A program made the translations under genes and the position numbers. A stretch of DNA of 64,000 nt, from the NCBI RefSeq assembly GCF_001540865.1, contig NC_033637.1, positions 4,545,349 through 4,609,348 on the forward strand, read 5' to 3'. Under the pieces are notes generated by a model, which searched no databases, was not told the origin of the DNA, and was given only the letters and a program-made list of their open reading frames with translations. Positions 1 through 11,760 of the stretch are shown here, one piece after another (the stretch's first letter is position 1; each line of letters starts with the position of its first letter). Origin of the DNA: Ananas comosus. Taxonomy: Eukaryota; Streptophyta; Magnoliopsida; Poales; Bromeliaceae.

Positions 1-344
1 TGCCATCTAACGTCCGCACTTTCATTCACAATAGAGAGGTAGCTAAGAAATATTGATTCGACTAAATCAGCTCATGAGGATCGAATGGATTGGCCATGTA
101 CATATACAAATAATCATCCAGCAAAGATATATACTTAAAAAAAGTAATTAGGTCACCCCCTTACAAATCAAGGGGACTGGGGACTACCCTTTTTACTTGA
201 ATAATCAATAAAGTAGGTACCCAACCGCGAGAACTAAGACACGTTGATAGCTTTTTAATTAGGATATCAAAAGCTATATATATATATATATATATATTTT
301 TAATCAAGCGTCTGGCTAATATTTTGTAGAATATTAAAAGATAA

Positions 345-475
345 ATACTACTTATACATTTAATTTTTTAATGCAGACCATATGCTCCATTCATCTAAAT
401 GTTATTTTACTTTTCACTCATCTAATGAATGGGGTGTCTTTACTAGTCACACTTAGGACTTACAATCTAGTTCGT
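345..475. mobile_element. Partial relative of the 41.8 kb hairpin MITE
   Basis: TACTACTTATACATTTAAT, CCATTCATCTAAATG and CTCATCTAATGAATGGGGTG followed by TTTACTAGTCACACTTAGG match part of that element. Confidence 0.45.
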
Positions 476-1504
476 TGTCTGCAAGTCAGCTTACATTTAG
501 CTCGAAATAAATTCGAAATCGATCGTTCGTTTAATAAATAAGTTAAATCTGAGCTGAATTTTTCAGTTTAAAATTTAATAAGTGAAACACGAACCGAGAC
601 TGTAACAACAACGATACCGGATCGGTTCCAAACTGAATCTTCATGCATGATTGTGCCTCACGACTTTACTGCAAGTCGACGTGTACGGCAGATATCCTGT
701 CTCAAACCGCATTAGTTTGAGATCGATCTCACGTAATCATGTTTGTCCGCAACCCACCATTCTTTTTGACTTTTGTCTTGGTATTCTCACTTTTATATCA
801 ATACTCGACATTTGACACATAGCTGTTTAATTATATGTGTGGCCCTTCCAGATCACTACACCCCTCGTCTACTCGAAAAGGCTTCCGATGCAGAGGTCAT
901 TAAAAGCATCACGCACATAAACGCCCGCCAAACCACCTGGCAAGAGTGTTGCGTACCACATCAGGCAAAAGAATTTTTAGTCACCGAAAGAATATTTGTC
1001 TCGTACCAATGAGTCCTAGATTCCGAATTGTGTGAAAAGATTGTGTAATATGCATTAACAAAGTGTAGTAAGGAAAAGAACCTATCCTGTTTGTTTCTGT
1101 ATAAAACAAACAGTATCAATACGTACATTTATGTGATCAGACTTTATGTTGTGTTGAAATTTAAATTTTTTAAAATACCGTAATTGATTTTGACCCACCC
1201 CAAATTAAAGTCTATTAAGTAAAAGAGAAAAGTGAGAAAAAAATAATAACTATTAATTCACCTCTCACACTGCCAGTTTTTAGTCATTCAGACTGAAAAT
1301 TATTCAGTTCCACAGATATACAAACAAGAGCAGAAGAGAAGTATTTTTTTTTTCTTTTTCTGAACTATAGTTCATCTCCAAAATTTACTTCAATCCGATC
1401 TGCGCCTTTAACGAAACAAGAAGTCCCGAGTCCATTTAAGATGGCCATTAGTACATCTCAGGTGCTCTAGTGCTATTGGCTAAGACGTTTATTCAGTACC
1501 ATTA

Positions 1505-1700
1505 TCCAATGATTTAAAAATCAGGACGAATGGGCCGGTCTGACAGTGACCAAGTCTATAAAATAGTTCGATTCAATCATTTGAACTAGATAAGACAAAA
1601 AATCATTTTGAACCATTCAAACCGGCAGTTCAACCATCGAACCAATTAACCGGTCCGATTAATCAAACCGGCCAGCCTATTTTTTTTTTTTATCAAGTCG
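1505..1700. mobile_element. Fragment of the same hAT-like family
   Basis: Begins CCAATGATTTAAAAATCAGG, then GGGCCGGTCTGACAGTG and AAATAGTTCGATTCAATCAT, matching the left part of 35632-36506. The right end is not found. Confidence 0.5.
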
Positions 1701-1850
1701 TATTAAAATCTAATGGCTTCTATTAGCACAAATTAGTCTTATAAAAAGTAAAACTTAAAAACCTATATCCACTTTACTTTGTTTGAAATCAGTATACTGG
1801 TAGTATCTATAGTTATATATTATATATATATATAATATTATATATATATA

Positions 1851-1966
1851 TTTTGAGTAGATAGGTAGCTGATCCACCGTTTCGTTATTTCATTTAGAAA
1901 TAAACTTAGCTGGAAATGTGAATCAATAGAATTCGAAGCTTTGGACCTCGGTACCACCACCAAGCT
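1851..1966 (-). mobile_element. tRNA-derived SINE, 5'-truncated
   Basis: Reverse complement contains GAATTCTATTGATTCACATT and CAGCTAAGTTTATTTCTAAA, the body of the SINE family seen at 62.17 kb. The tRNA-like head is partly missing or altered. Confidence 0.6.
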
Positions 1967-2242
1967 GACGCTTCGTTATTTATTATTAAGTATATTGTAG
2001 GATATTTAATAACAATATACATACATATTTTTTTATACAATAAAAGATAAATCTAATTAAATATTTATAAAGTTATGCTTTCGTCGCTGTTCAATTTAAG
2101 TGGTCGACTCACTTACTGGAGTTAGTGATTCTTGATTAGTAATACTTTTGAATCTCTGTTTGACCCGTTTTAAGAACATTACTATGCTCTTAATTCGGAT
2201 TTAAAAACTCTACAAAAAAAAAAAAACTCCGTAAGAGACGGA

Positions 2243-2480
2243 ATGAACGTTTCCTCGCAAACTTGTTGTCCGAAGATAAGGGAGGTGGCATCTCGCATGC
2301 CGCCACGTCAAACGAATCTAACCGCCACAACGCCCCTGCAACGTAAGACTCTACGGCAACGGAAATACGTCCACCGCATCCCATCCGCCGTACACCGCAA
2401 CGAATCAGCAACAGGTGTCGGCATTAAATACCTCCCAGGTGGACCGAATCTTCCAAAGTTCGAACATCACCTCCATGGCC
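2243..2480 (+). promoter_or_regulatory. Orphan promoter/leader-like fragment interrupted by a SINE
   Basis: GC-rich relative to its surroundings, with GCCACGTC, an ATTAAATACCTCC TATA-like motif (about 2424) and ATGGCCTCCCTC about 50 bases later (2474), where a SINE is inserted. The sequence beyond the SINE shows no open coding frame continuing it. Could be a gene 5' fragment. Confidence 0.3.
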
Positions 2481-2481
2481 T

Positions 2482-2667
2482 CCCTCTTTTTTTTTTTTCG
2501 TTTTTTTTTTTTTTGAGAGAGAGAGAGAAAGATAGCATGCTACCCGCTTCGTTTATTTCATTTAGAAATAAATTTAGCTGGAAATATGAATCAACTAGTA
2601 TTCGAACTTGGGTCTCGAATACCAACCACCAAGCCCTTTGGCACTTGCTCTAGGGACGATCGGTCTC
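2482..2667 (-). mobile_element. tRNA-derived SINE, near full length, with poly-A tail
   Basis: On the minus strand: CCTAGAGCAAGTGGCAAAGG (box A-like), AAGTTCGAAT (box B-like), body, GAAATAAACGAAGCGGGTAG, then a GA tract and a long A-tail (T-run 2488-2513 on the plus strand). Flanked by CCATGGCCT on both sides (2473-2481 and 2668-2676), a target duplication. Confidence 0.78.
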
Positions 2668-2679
2668 CCATGGCCTTTT

Positions 2680-4630
2680 CGAAAATGTCTTTATTGTAAA
2701 ACTTTGTAACAGTTTATTAGAGAATACAATCAATTTCAGATACCATTTAATTACATAAATAACTATACACAAATGTTTAATTTAATATAATTTTAAAATT
2801 ATTGTTTAATTTAATATATTTAATATAAGGTAACTCAAATGCACAGTAGTTGAAAGTACATTCGAGCTAATCGTAAATTTAGACACAACAGTTAGAGAGT
2901 AATCTCACAATCTAATATATAAAATAATAAAATTTTATAGATATTATAGTTAAACAATTTATTTATAGCTAAAGCTCTTTCTATTAGATCAAATAAGATT
3001 TAATAATTATAAATAGTGGATTTTTAATTGTATGTATTTTCAACTATATTGTATTTATAATTATATCTAATCAAATTGTTCTTCAGTGCAATGTCAATGG
3101 GCAAAAATCTAATCAAAACTCTAATTATGAATAAAATAATACTTTTATAGTGAATTGATATTTAAAAAAATTATTATACCTGTGTTAACTGTAAATGTTA
3201 TTTTATTTTGTTATGATGATGGTCCAAGTGGCCCGAATGGAATTAACTGGGCCCCACAATCCAAACTTTTTCCTTTTTTCTTCTTTTTTTCATACTCAAA
3301 CGATTCTTTGAATATAAAATTATGTTTTTATTATTTTTATTAAACTTTTATCATCATATATGAAAAATAAAATAAAATTAAAAATATATCTTATATGATA
3401 TAGGGTATAATTGTTATTAGTATAAAAGCAAAAACTCCTATTAGAGTCCTCAAATAAGGACGTGTTCAGTGACATTTCCAAATCCTATATATTATAAAAG
3501 AATAAATTTGTTCTACATATAATTTTTAGATATTATTAATTACATCTACTAAAAAAAATTAGTTTTAAAATATTAATAATTTAAATCATATTGTGTGGTC
3601 TTTGAGCTCACAACTTTTAAAGACCATAAGGTTCTGAGAAATTTTTTGGTCCTTCTCAAAATATTTTCTTAGCAATTTCTAAAACTTTTCCTTTTCTAGC
3701 ATCTAATGGGGATCTTAGAAATGAATAATATTATAAGCTTTTTAATTTTTTTAAAAAGCTCCTAGTGACATCAGCACGTAGCGTGTGCATTTATAGTTTA
3801 TTATCATGCAATCAAAGCATAACGCTTTATTCTTCTACAATTTTCAGTTTATTTTGTCGTGAGAATTTGTTATTCATAAAAAAAGTAAAATATAGCATAT
3901 TAAATGGTACGGTCGTAATGTGTTGCACTTTATCATTAATTTTGTCATCTACAATTCATTATGTTTTGGTTTATAAAGTAAGTACTTTATTTTGAGAAAA
4001 GTTTTTACCGAGAGTTACAATAAAATTTTAAAGAGAGCATGGTGCGGTTATTCAAATAAGAGAATAATAAACTGTAAGTGCGCTATACCAATTGAGGACA
4101 TTTTGAAGCTCTTCCAGAGTTTTACGTTTTATTGTTTCCGTCTTATTTTTTGGGGGAAACTAGCTTGCAGACTATATGTACAGACGTGACCTCCGCTTGT
4201 AGCGTGATTTGAACTCAAACTTAATGCCTGAGTGGAAAAATACCTACTAATCAGACTACCATATGGTGGTTTTTTTTTTTTTCTAAAATTTCTTCTGTTG
4301 TGATAGGCCACATAAACCATACATGTCATAAGCCGCAAGTTTATGGACAACAATGCATTAAATGAACATTTTAAGGATTGGGTTTGAAATGGATAAGAGT
4401 TGGATAAGGCTTGGATGGTGCGCATGTTGCCATTTGCTCATAATTGGTAGTTATGAAAGAGTGCAACAAAATTGGGTGATGATGAAAGACTAAGATATAA
4501 GGATAGCAGCTACAAGATATTTGGGGATATTTTAGTAATTTAGTACTAGAACCCTTTTTCTTTTTTCTTTTTTTTCGGGTGTGCCGAAGAGGCAAATGTA
4601 TATTATTCTTGCTTTGAACTTCCCTCACTC
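2680..4630. other. Intergenic, AT-rich, no gene seen
   Basis: Very AT-rich to 4.2 kb. A B-box-like stretch on the minus strand near 4190-4230 (GAGTTCAAATCACGC) hints at another old SINE, but too little is preserved to call it. Confidence 0.55.
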
Positions 4631-4635
4631 ACTCA

Positions 4636-4791
4636 CCGACCGTCCCTAGAGCAAGTGGCAAAGGGTTTGGTGGTTGGTACCTGCGGTCCTAAATTCGAAT
4701 TCTAGTTGATTCACATTTCAAGCTAAGTTTATTTCTAAATGAAATAAATGAAGCGGGTAGCGTGCTATCTAATCTCTCAAAAAACCTTTCC
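4636..4791 (+). mobile_element. tRNA-derived SINE, near full length
   Basis: CCGTCCCTAGAGCAAGTGGC head with box A-like sequence, TAAATTCGAATTC box B-like sequence, GATTCACATTTCAAGC, and the AGCGGGTAGCGTGCTATCT end followed by a short A run. Confidence 0.78.
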
Positions 4792-4978
4792 TCACTCTCA
4801 TTCCTATCTGAAAAAGACGCATAAGGAAAGGTTTATGAAAAAATTAAAACTCTTTTTGGATATTACATGAATATTTTATTTGATACATCTCTTCGATTTA
4901 ATCAAAAAACAGTAGTATTTAATAGAGGAGGAGTATGATCAACCGTCTCGATTAGGTAACACATTCAGCCTTCAAGTC

Positions 4979-5082
4979 ATATTTTTAGAATAAGATACAT
5001 TATCTTACATGTAAGATATATTATTCAACCATATTTTTAGAATAAGATACATTATCTTACATGTAAGATATATTATTCAACC
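4979..5082. repeat. Two tandem 52-bp units with an internal palindrome
   Basis: The unit ATATTTTTAGAATAAGATAC, continuing ATTATCTTACATGTAAGATA and TATTATTCAACC, occurs twice without change. Each contains the perfect 16-base palindrome ATCTTACATGTAAGAT. Confidence 0.92.
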
Positions 5083-5084
5083 AG

Positions 5085-8000
5085 ATCATGAAATAACTTA
5101 TTCAGACAACTAAATAAAGCCTAAGACACATAAACATGGTCATACTTTAGTGATCACTTATAAATAAGTGGTCCATGAAATTGAGGCCATCATAGCTTAG
5201 TGCTTGAGAGGGACTCAACAGGGACAGCAATGGTTGCTCCTTGTCTTCAATCTTGGTCTATCAATAGAATGGTACTATATGATTAACAACTCTACCAATG
5301 ATAGAGCAAATGGTGCATCAAGAATATACTCTCAAATGGATGGACAATGACCCATGCATTCCGGCCCCTTTGTTGCAAATATCTATAGTTCATAGTAGCA
5401 AATATCTCTGGTCATTTTACTTGTAATTCGAGGTGCGTTCGTTGCATCCGCTGCAGGGTTTGGATCATTCATGTCGAGCTCAGTGATTCGTATCAAGCAC
5501 ATTATGATCAGATTCAATACATACTACTCATCGGTTAAGAAAAAAAATAATGTACAAAATTGTTGGGTCATCATAAGACTTTTTTTTAAAAAATCTTTTA
5601 GGTGACAATGTTAAGTATAGTGTATCCTAGACCTTTTCATAACAGGTTTTTATTGGACAGATTAATTAGTTGTTTTGACATAAAATTAAGTAGAAAATTT
5701 TGAATTCAAATCTACGAACTTTCTACTCATTGTTGCTATAATATTGTTTAGAATCTGCCTTAGAGACATTCAATTGCAAACACTTAATTAGTAGTTTTCA
5801 AAATTTTCATTCTTTTTTTTTGAAAAACCAAAGTGCTTTTCAAACTAGATGCGCATATTAGCTTTCATCATTGGATTACCATGGTATTGAACTAGTCATC
5901 ATTATACTTATATGGTATCATTATATTGCGCCTCATTTATGGTATTATCAGTGTATTGAGCTAGTCATCATTTTTGTTGATAAAAATGTATAGAACGAAC
6001 CTATTGGAGATTTGGAGACATTTGGAAATGAAAATCTACGTTTTGAAACTTTTGATTTTACTACCTATATTATCACGTTTTTTTGATTTGGTTTCTAAAA
6101 AATTATTGTGTATGCATCATGCTTTTGCTTAATTTTGTTTATCCCTCATGCATTTTTTTCTTTTTATTTTATTTCAACCATTCAATTCGGTAATATAGAA
6201 AGTTATAACTAATTAAGCAGATGGGTCAAAGCACAGACGAAGGCGTGGTACAGGAATGCGTAGATGCACCAGGCACATAGGAAAAAACAAACGAAAGAGC
6301 GAAAAAATAAATCATATCAAATAAATTGAAAAGTTGGAAGATAAAATTAAAATTTTACAGATTAGATAGTTACTTTAAATTACTCAAGCTCGGATTAGTT
6401 CCCTATGTTTTTACTTATTTCGTTTACGAATAAAAAAACACTTTTATTTTTTTTGGACCAGGTTGAATGGGTTATCTAATTGCTCGGCCTCATTGTAGGT
6501 CTACGGGCCATGGTTTGGTCCCCATCTAGCTCTCCATTTGGGCTTTGTCTAATAGAATATTACACTGTGCTCATTAAAAAAAGGTTAAACTTCGAATACC
6601 TCTATGGTTTCGCATTTTTCACTTTATTATATTGTGGTTTAAAGCGTATCGATTTAGTACCCTGTGGACCTATGGTTTCATTTTTTTCTTTTCGTCAACC
6701 CCTCCGTTAATATTTCATTAAATCATGTACAAAAAGCTTTAAATACTCCACCTAGGTTTATCGAATATTTATTTTAGTACCATTTAGTTTAATTTTGTTA
6801 CTGATTTAACGAAAAAATTAGTAGTGGGGATAATAAAAATAAAAAAATAAAATCACAGGGTACGAAAGTGATACATTTTAAACCACATAGTACTAAAATG
6901 AGAAAATGTGAAATCATGTGGGTGACATTTAAAGTTTTTCCTTAAAAAAAAGAAAAGAAAAGAAAAGAAAAATTTTATGTAAAAAACAGTAGAAATAAAT
7001 GGTGGATTGTTTGCGACTCTCGCAAAATTTTGGATCTTCTTTTTTAACTCTCATCTCTTGTAAGCCAAACAACTATGACAACAAGCGGGTCTCTTCTGCA
7101 ACATGAGTATAAAATATCTAATTATATAAAATTTGAGTTAAAAAATATAAAGCCAAATAAGGTCTAAAATTATTTAAAAATATTGGTTTTTAGTTGTTTA
7201 AGTTTCTTTTAAAACAATTATAGCATTTTAGAGGGGAGGATGTTTCTTAATAGAGCGATACTACTATTACACTTCAAAATAAGATGTACTGATATATATC
7301 TTGCACTCACTCCATTCAATACCACTAATAATTTTTTATTTGTCACATTAATTTTTTTTACTAAAAATTATTTAGATTTTAGTGGATCCTAGGGCGGGGT
7401 ATAAGATCTACACCCCTCTTTTTGTGGTACAAGTAGAATTTCTCTTCTTACATTTTATTATTATATGGTTCAAAAAAAATTTGTAGTTTAATTTTTTGCC
7501 ATCAAATAGAATAAGGTAGTATCCTATTTAACAATAGATTTTTACTATGAAACAAAAATGAAATCAAAAGAACTGTTAATTATAACTATTTCAATTACAG
7601 GGTAAAAAAGTGAAACATCCTAAATCAACAAATAGTTAAGTGCAACAATAGGGTGGCGAAGTAAAAATATACGAACTATAAGATTTTATCCTACTATAAA
7701 AATAGCGTCTGATCATTTTATAACTAAGGAGAAGGCCTTCAAAATAATTGTAGATTATTTTTTTTTCCAATTTTGCCCGCCAAATATGTTTTACGAACGA
7801 GATTGGTTGACTATGGGAGCTCATATATTTGGCTCATTGAATAAGGCGAATTGGGGTAGGAGCTTCATCAATTAAGATCCATTTTCATTCCTACACTGGC
7901 CTGCAATTCGCATTGTGCACCTCTTCGAAATAAGACTTTTTCCAATTCCATGAGCATATTCGACTTGCCGGCTCGAAAGACACGCAATAATTTTTTAAAC

Positions 8001-8360
8001 TTATTAAAAATTGTAAGAGAGTGAGTTTGATCACATAATTTTAAATGTGTTGTGCTATATATATGTCGATTCCGCTTCGTACCAGCGAGTGAATTGGATA
8101 ACACAATTTTAAACGGTTTATGCTATATACGCGGATTCGACGAGTTGTGGGAGGCCCACAATTCGCTATTTGGATGCCGCCTCACGGAGCGGCGAGGGCC
8201 CATTCAGAAGCAATAGCCTTGTTGAATTATCAAAAAAAAATCTCATTTAAAATGCCTAATAAAGGTTTCGTCACCCAATTACTTCTTTTTTTTTCTTTTT
8301 TTTTTTCTTTTTGTGAATGTTTGAGGTCTATTCACACAAGACTATTTTTTTGGTAAATAT
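5085..8360. other. Intergenic, no gene seen
   Basis: Apart from the Mutator-like MITE at 6583-6941 and an inverted-repeat fragment near 6.31-6.39 kb, only AT-rich sequence with short open frames and no domain. Confidence 0.55.
6583..6941. mobile_element. Mutator-like MITE with 9-bp target duplication
   Basis: Ends GGTTAAACTTCGAATACCTC and, reversed, GGAAAAACTTTAAATGTCAC. Flanked by TTAAAAAAA at 6574-6582 and 6942-6950. Interior includes GTGGTTTAAAGCGTATCGAT and its inverse. Same family and size (359 bp) as 35999-36354. Non-coding. Confidence 0.75.
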
Positions 8361-8362
8361 TA

Positions 8363-9005
8363 TTTGTACACTTAGTCTATCGGATCAAGGTGATGTCATG
8401 TATCAAGTCGATTCTACAATCATGTGTGGAAGATATAGGTTGCTGGATGTCATATTTTAAAGAATGATGAAGTATGTTTCGAAATCTGGGATTACGCTCC
8501 GTAGAACTTGAAGGTGCTAGAACCTAATCAGTGAAGTCATATTCTAGAACTTTGGTCATGTTCTGGAATAAATAACTCATATTTTAAAATTTGACATGCT
8601 GGGACTTTAATGATCTGTTCTAGAATATGATCTGCAACAAACTATTTAAGTTTCAGTAACTTAGGGTCATGACAAATAAGTCAAATTGTATTCAACTCTA
8701 AACGGAGATCGATGACTAGAAGTAAATTGAAACACTTGGATGGACAATAATGATCTGTTCATTTCTCTTTTGTATACTTTGAGATTCAGAGTTTCTTCGA
8801 GAGAAACTCTTGTTGAGAAGAAAGCTTAGAAGAGCCCAAAGAGAGCTTTTTCTAACTCTACTTCTTATACTTTTTGTATCATAAATTAATTAAAAAAACA
8901 CACTCGAGAGATCTTATTCCATAACGTAGGTCACACAACATTGACGGTATTGTGTAAATTTCTTGTATACTTAGTTTTGTTTTCGGTACATAATATTTGA
9001 TTTTG
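8363..9005. mobile_element. Probable Copia-type LTR remnant
   Basis: The right part has a leader theme common in plant Copia LTRs: GAGTTTCTTCGAGAGAAACT, then TTCCATAACGTAGGTCACAC, TGACGGTATTGTGTAAATTT, CTTGTATACTTAG. The left part has three TTCnnGAA motifs. No internal gag/pol region and no second LTR are seen, so this would be a solo or decayed LTR. Classification is by theme only. Confidence 0.4.
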
Positions 9006-9109
9006 TTGTATATTTTTTATGTTCTAGCATTAGACGAGTCTCATTGTTAAGCAAAGAAAAGTCTTTGTATTTTAGTTTTTTTTTTTTAATATTATTTTTT
9101 TCGATTTTT

Positions 9110-9223
9110 GCTTCTGCAGGGCTGTGGGCGCAGCGCGGACCCGAAAAAGTGCAGCCGGCAGCATCCCGGGCAGCGCGGCGCGAAACGCGGAAACACGCAA
9201 AATCGGACCGTCGACGCCGCAGC

Positions 9224-9260
<37 letters not shown>

Positions 9261-9360
9261 GCCCGCATTTAGCTGTTCCCACGTGCCCCTGCCACCCAAT
9301 CACGTGACTCGCCCGATCCCGGCGTGATCTCCATCGGAGGCCGTGCCCGATTTGCCTCTG
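9110..9360. promoter_or_regulatory. Orphan GC-rich island with a (CT)n run and two G-boxes
   Basis: A 250-base GC-rich patch in AT-rich DNA holds a (CT)n tract (9226-9258) and two CACGTG G-boxes (9280-9285 and 9301-9306). It resembles a plant core promoter/leader, but no coding region follows on either strand before the AT-rich MITEs. Frames open across it are low-complexity. Confidence 0.35.
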
Positions 9361-9446
9361 TCATGCAGCACCACAAGAAAAAAAAACTTTTTTTCCCCTT
9401 TTTTATTTTTTATTATTTTACCGCTGTTAGATTAGACTTTTATCCG

Positions 9447-9770
9447 AAGGATAAACTATTTCAAAATATTTATCAGATTTTTTAAAATTTTAATTTTATT
9501 ATCTAATATCTTAATTTTTAATTTATATTATTTGAGTCAGGCTACAGTACTTTTACGTCAAAATTTTAGATAATTATTACTTTAATAAATTTATAGTTAC
9601 AAGAGTTGCAGGAAGTATATTAACTAAATCTATATAGATGACGACGTATTTAAAATTTTGAAGTTAAAACATTATTGGCTATTTTAAATTCAGTAAATTG
9701 AAAAGTTGAATAATAAAAATAAAATTTTGAAATGTCAAATAGCCATTTCAAAATGATCTACAGTTCGAAT
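9447..9770. mobile_element. AT-rich MITE with ~100-bp inverted ends, copy 1
   Basis: ACTATTTCAAAATATTT and AATTTTATTATCTAATAT on the left are mirrored on the right (AGTTGAATAATAAAAATAAA, AGCCATTTCAAAATGATCTA). A partner copy lies at 9897-10200; right halves of the family occur near 6.31-6.39 and 53.64-53.81 kb. Confidence 0.6.
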
Positions 9771-9896
9771 AAGTTTTATACATTTTTTACCTAATCTATG
9801 AAGTGCTTTTAAGTTTTGACTCTCAAATCTTAATTTATTATAAAATCTGATTAATTTTTTAAATTATTATGTAAATATGCAAAAGTTATCTAAACT

Positions 9897-10200
9897 GCGG
9901 ATTATTTTTAATTTGGCTAACTAACCTTTCAAAATTTTGATTTTATTATCCAATATTTCAGTTTGTTTTATTTGAATTAGTTAACAATATTTTAACTTCA
10001 AAATTTGAATACATAGTTTATCTTTTCAAGTATAGTTAGATACATCACGTAATTTTTACAATTATGAATTCATTAAAGTAACTAACTAGTTTAAATTTTA
10101 AAGTAAAAATATCATTAACTAACTCAAATCAAATAAATTGAAAAATTGGGTAATAAAATTAAAATTTTTAAAGATTAGGTACCCAAAGTAAAATGGTCTA
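9897..10200. mobile_element. AT-rich MITE with inverted ends, copy 2
   Basis: GGCTAACTAACCTTTCAAAA and TTTTATTATCCAATATTTCA are mirrored by AAATTGGGTAATAAAATTAA and AAAGATTAGGTACCC. It sits 125 bases from copy 1 in the same orientation. Confidence 0.6.
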
Positions 10201-10348
10201 ACTTTTGTATGTTTTTATCTTATTATAGTTCAGCTTATAGTATAATTTAGTTGATTGAATAAAAGTATTGTAATGACTAATATAATACATTACTATCACA
10301 TTAGTGATATACAACCATCCACATCCAAATTGAGAAAGGAGAAAATAC

Positions 10349-10485
10349 CAATGTTTTAAAATCTGGATTAAACAGTAACCCAAAAATGTTACTGGATTAG
10401 CTACTGAGCTCAACCACTAGGTCACCCACAGGTTGAACCAGTGAGTCAGCATGATGTCATAAATATTTAATTATTATTTTTAATA

Positions 10486-10524
<39 letters not shown>

Positions 10525-10816
10525 TCTAGTATCATATTTAATTATAAAATACTAATTTTTAAACCAAATTAAGTAAACATAACTGTAAGTTTCCAAATTT
10601 CACTTTTATAAAAATAATGTCTTAATAGAAATTAAAGTAAGCGAAATTGATTTTAAACCGTTAGATTTTAATATAATTTGATAAAAAATCTGACTAGTCA
10701 ATTCAAACGGTTTAAAGTGGGTTTTCTTTTTATTTGGTTTAAATTTTTGAATTGATCCGCTCCATAAACTGGTTCACTGTCGGAGACGTCGGTTTGATTT
10801 GATTTTTAAATCATTG
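10349..10816. mobile_element. hAT-like non-autonomous element with 8-bp target duplication
   Basis: Begins CAATGTTTTAAAATCTGGAT and ends TTTTTAAATCATTG. Flanked by GAAAATAC on both sides (10341-10348 and 10817-10824). GGTTGAACCAGTGAGTC near the left mirrors AACTGGTTCACTGTC near the right. Contains a (TA)n run at 10493-10519. Same family as 35632-36506. Confidence 0.75.
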
Positions 10817-11032
10817 GAAAATACCAGTGTGTGATCAAATATAAATTTTGAATAAGAATAAATTAATATTTACTCACTGTGAAACTCGAGGGGGAGAAAA
10901 TGCTTGACACATTCAATTAAGCACATATATGGCAAGTGGATGCCTATAATAATAGTTGTAGGGCCAGAGACCCTTTTAGCCTAAGAAACAAACAAATACT
11001 TTTTTTAAAAAAAAAATATATATATATATATA

Positions 11033-11573
11033 GAGTGAGGCTACTATGCTATCGGAAGTATGGAGCCTTCCGTGCTTCCAGCTCGTTTTCGATGTTGCGA
11101 TTTTCGAATCGTCGATCGGCTCCGTTAAACTTGATCTAGAGTATTTGAAGTACCTAGAAAATAAATTTTATTATTTTTTGATATCATTTGCCTAGTGATC
11201 GAATGGGCTCAAAATCAACAAATTTTAATGGTCGTAGTGAGCCGTTTGCAAGTTTAACGGTGTAGAAATATCCAAATCACGTAAAATTTTGATAGAAAAT
11301 TTTTTATACTATATAAAATAAGATCAATATCTTTGATTTAAAATTTTAATGTCATATTATCACATTTTGTAAGATTTTTATTTTCAACCGTTGATTTTGA
11401 GCCCATTCGATCACTAGGCAAATGATATCGAAAAATAATAAAATTTATTTTCTAGGTACTTCAAATACTCTAGATCAAGTTTAACGAAGCCGATCGACGA
11501 TTCGAAAGTCGCAACATCGAAAACGAGCTGGAAGTACGGAAGGCTCCGTGCTTCCGATAGCATAGTAGCCTCA

Positions 11574-11576
<3 letters not shown>
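11033..11576. mobile_element. Long-TIR element, family A, complete
   Basis: Inverted repeats of about 190 bases start GAGTGAGGCTACTATGCTAT at both ends and include CGATCGGCTCCGTTAAACTTG, split here as CGATCGGCTCCG and TTAAACTTGATCTAGAG. The central third is unique. Flanked by (TA)n on the left and (CT)n(TA)n on the right. No open frame of note. Superfamily not determined; the long TIRs would fit Mutator-like elements. Confidence 0.78.
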
Positions 11577-11610
<34 letters not shown>

Positions 11611-11760
11611 GAATTATGCTACTATACTATCAATAGTACCAAGTCTTTGGTACTATCGAGTTTTTGGCCGTTGGATGAAAGAATGTGCGGTTAGAATAAT
11701 AGTGATTCCCGGTTAAATTGATAGTGGTCCCCTAGGATTGAGTTGGTGGCAAGAGATATA
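11611..11760. mobile_element. Short inverted-repeat element, family C, left half
   Basis: GCTACTATACTATCAATAGT, ACCAAGTCTTTGGTACTATC, GTTGGATGAAAGAATGTGCG match the left part of the element at 60422-60650. The right end is missing. Confidence 0.5.

Larger units (their letters stand above)
1..2240. other. Intergenic, no gene seen
   Basis: AT-rich DNA with the MITE, hAT-like and SINE fragments listed separately. The 79-codon frame at 773-1012 has no recognisable domain and no supporting gene structure. Confidence 0.6.

Noticed and set aside
9044..9327. Overlapping open frames on both strands
   Set aside because: They arise from GC-rich sequence plus a (CT)n tract; the peptides are Ser-Leu or Arg-Glu repeats with no domain.
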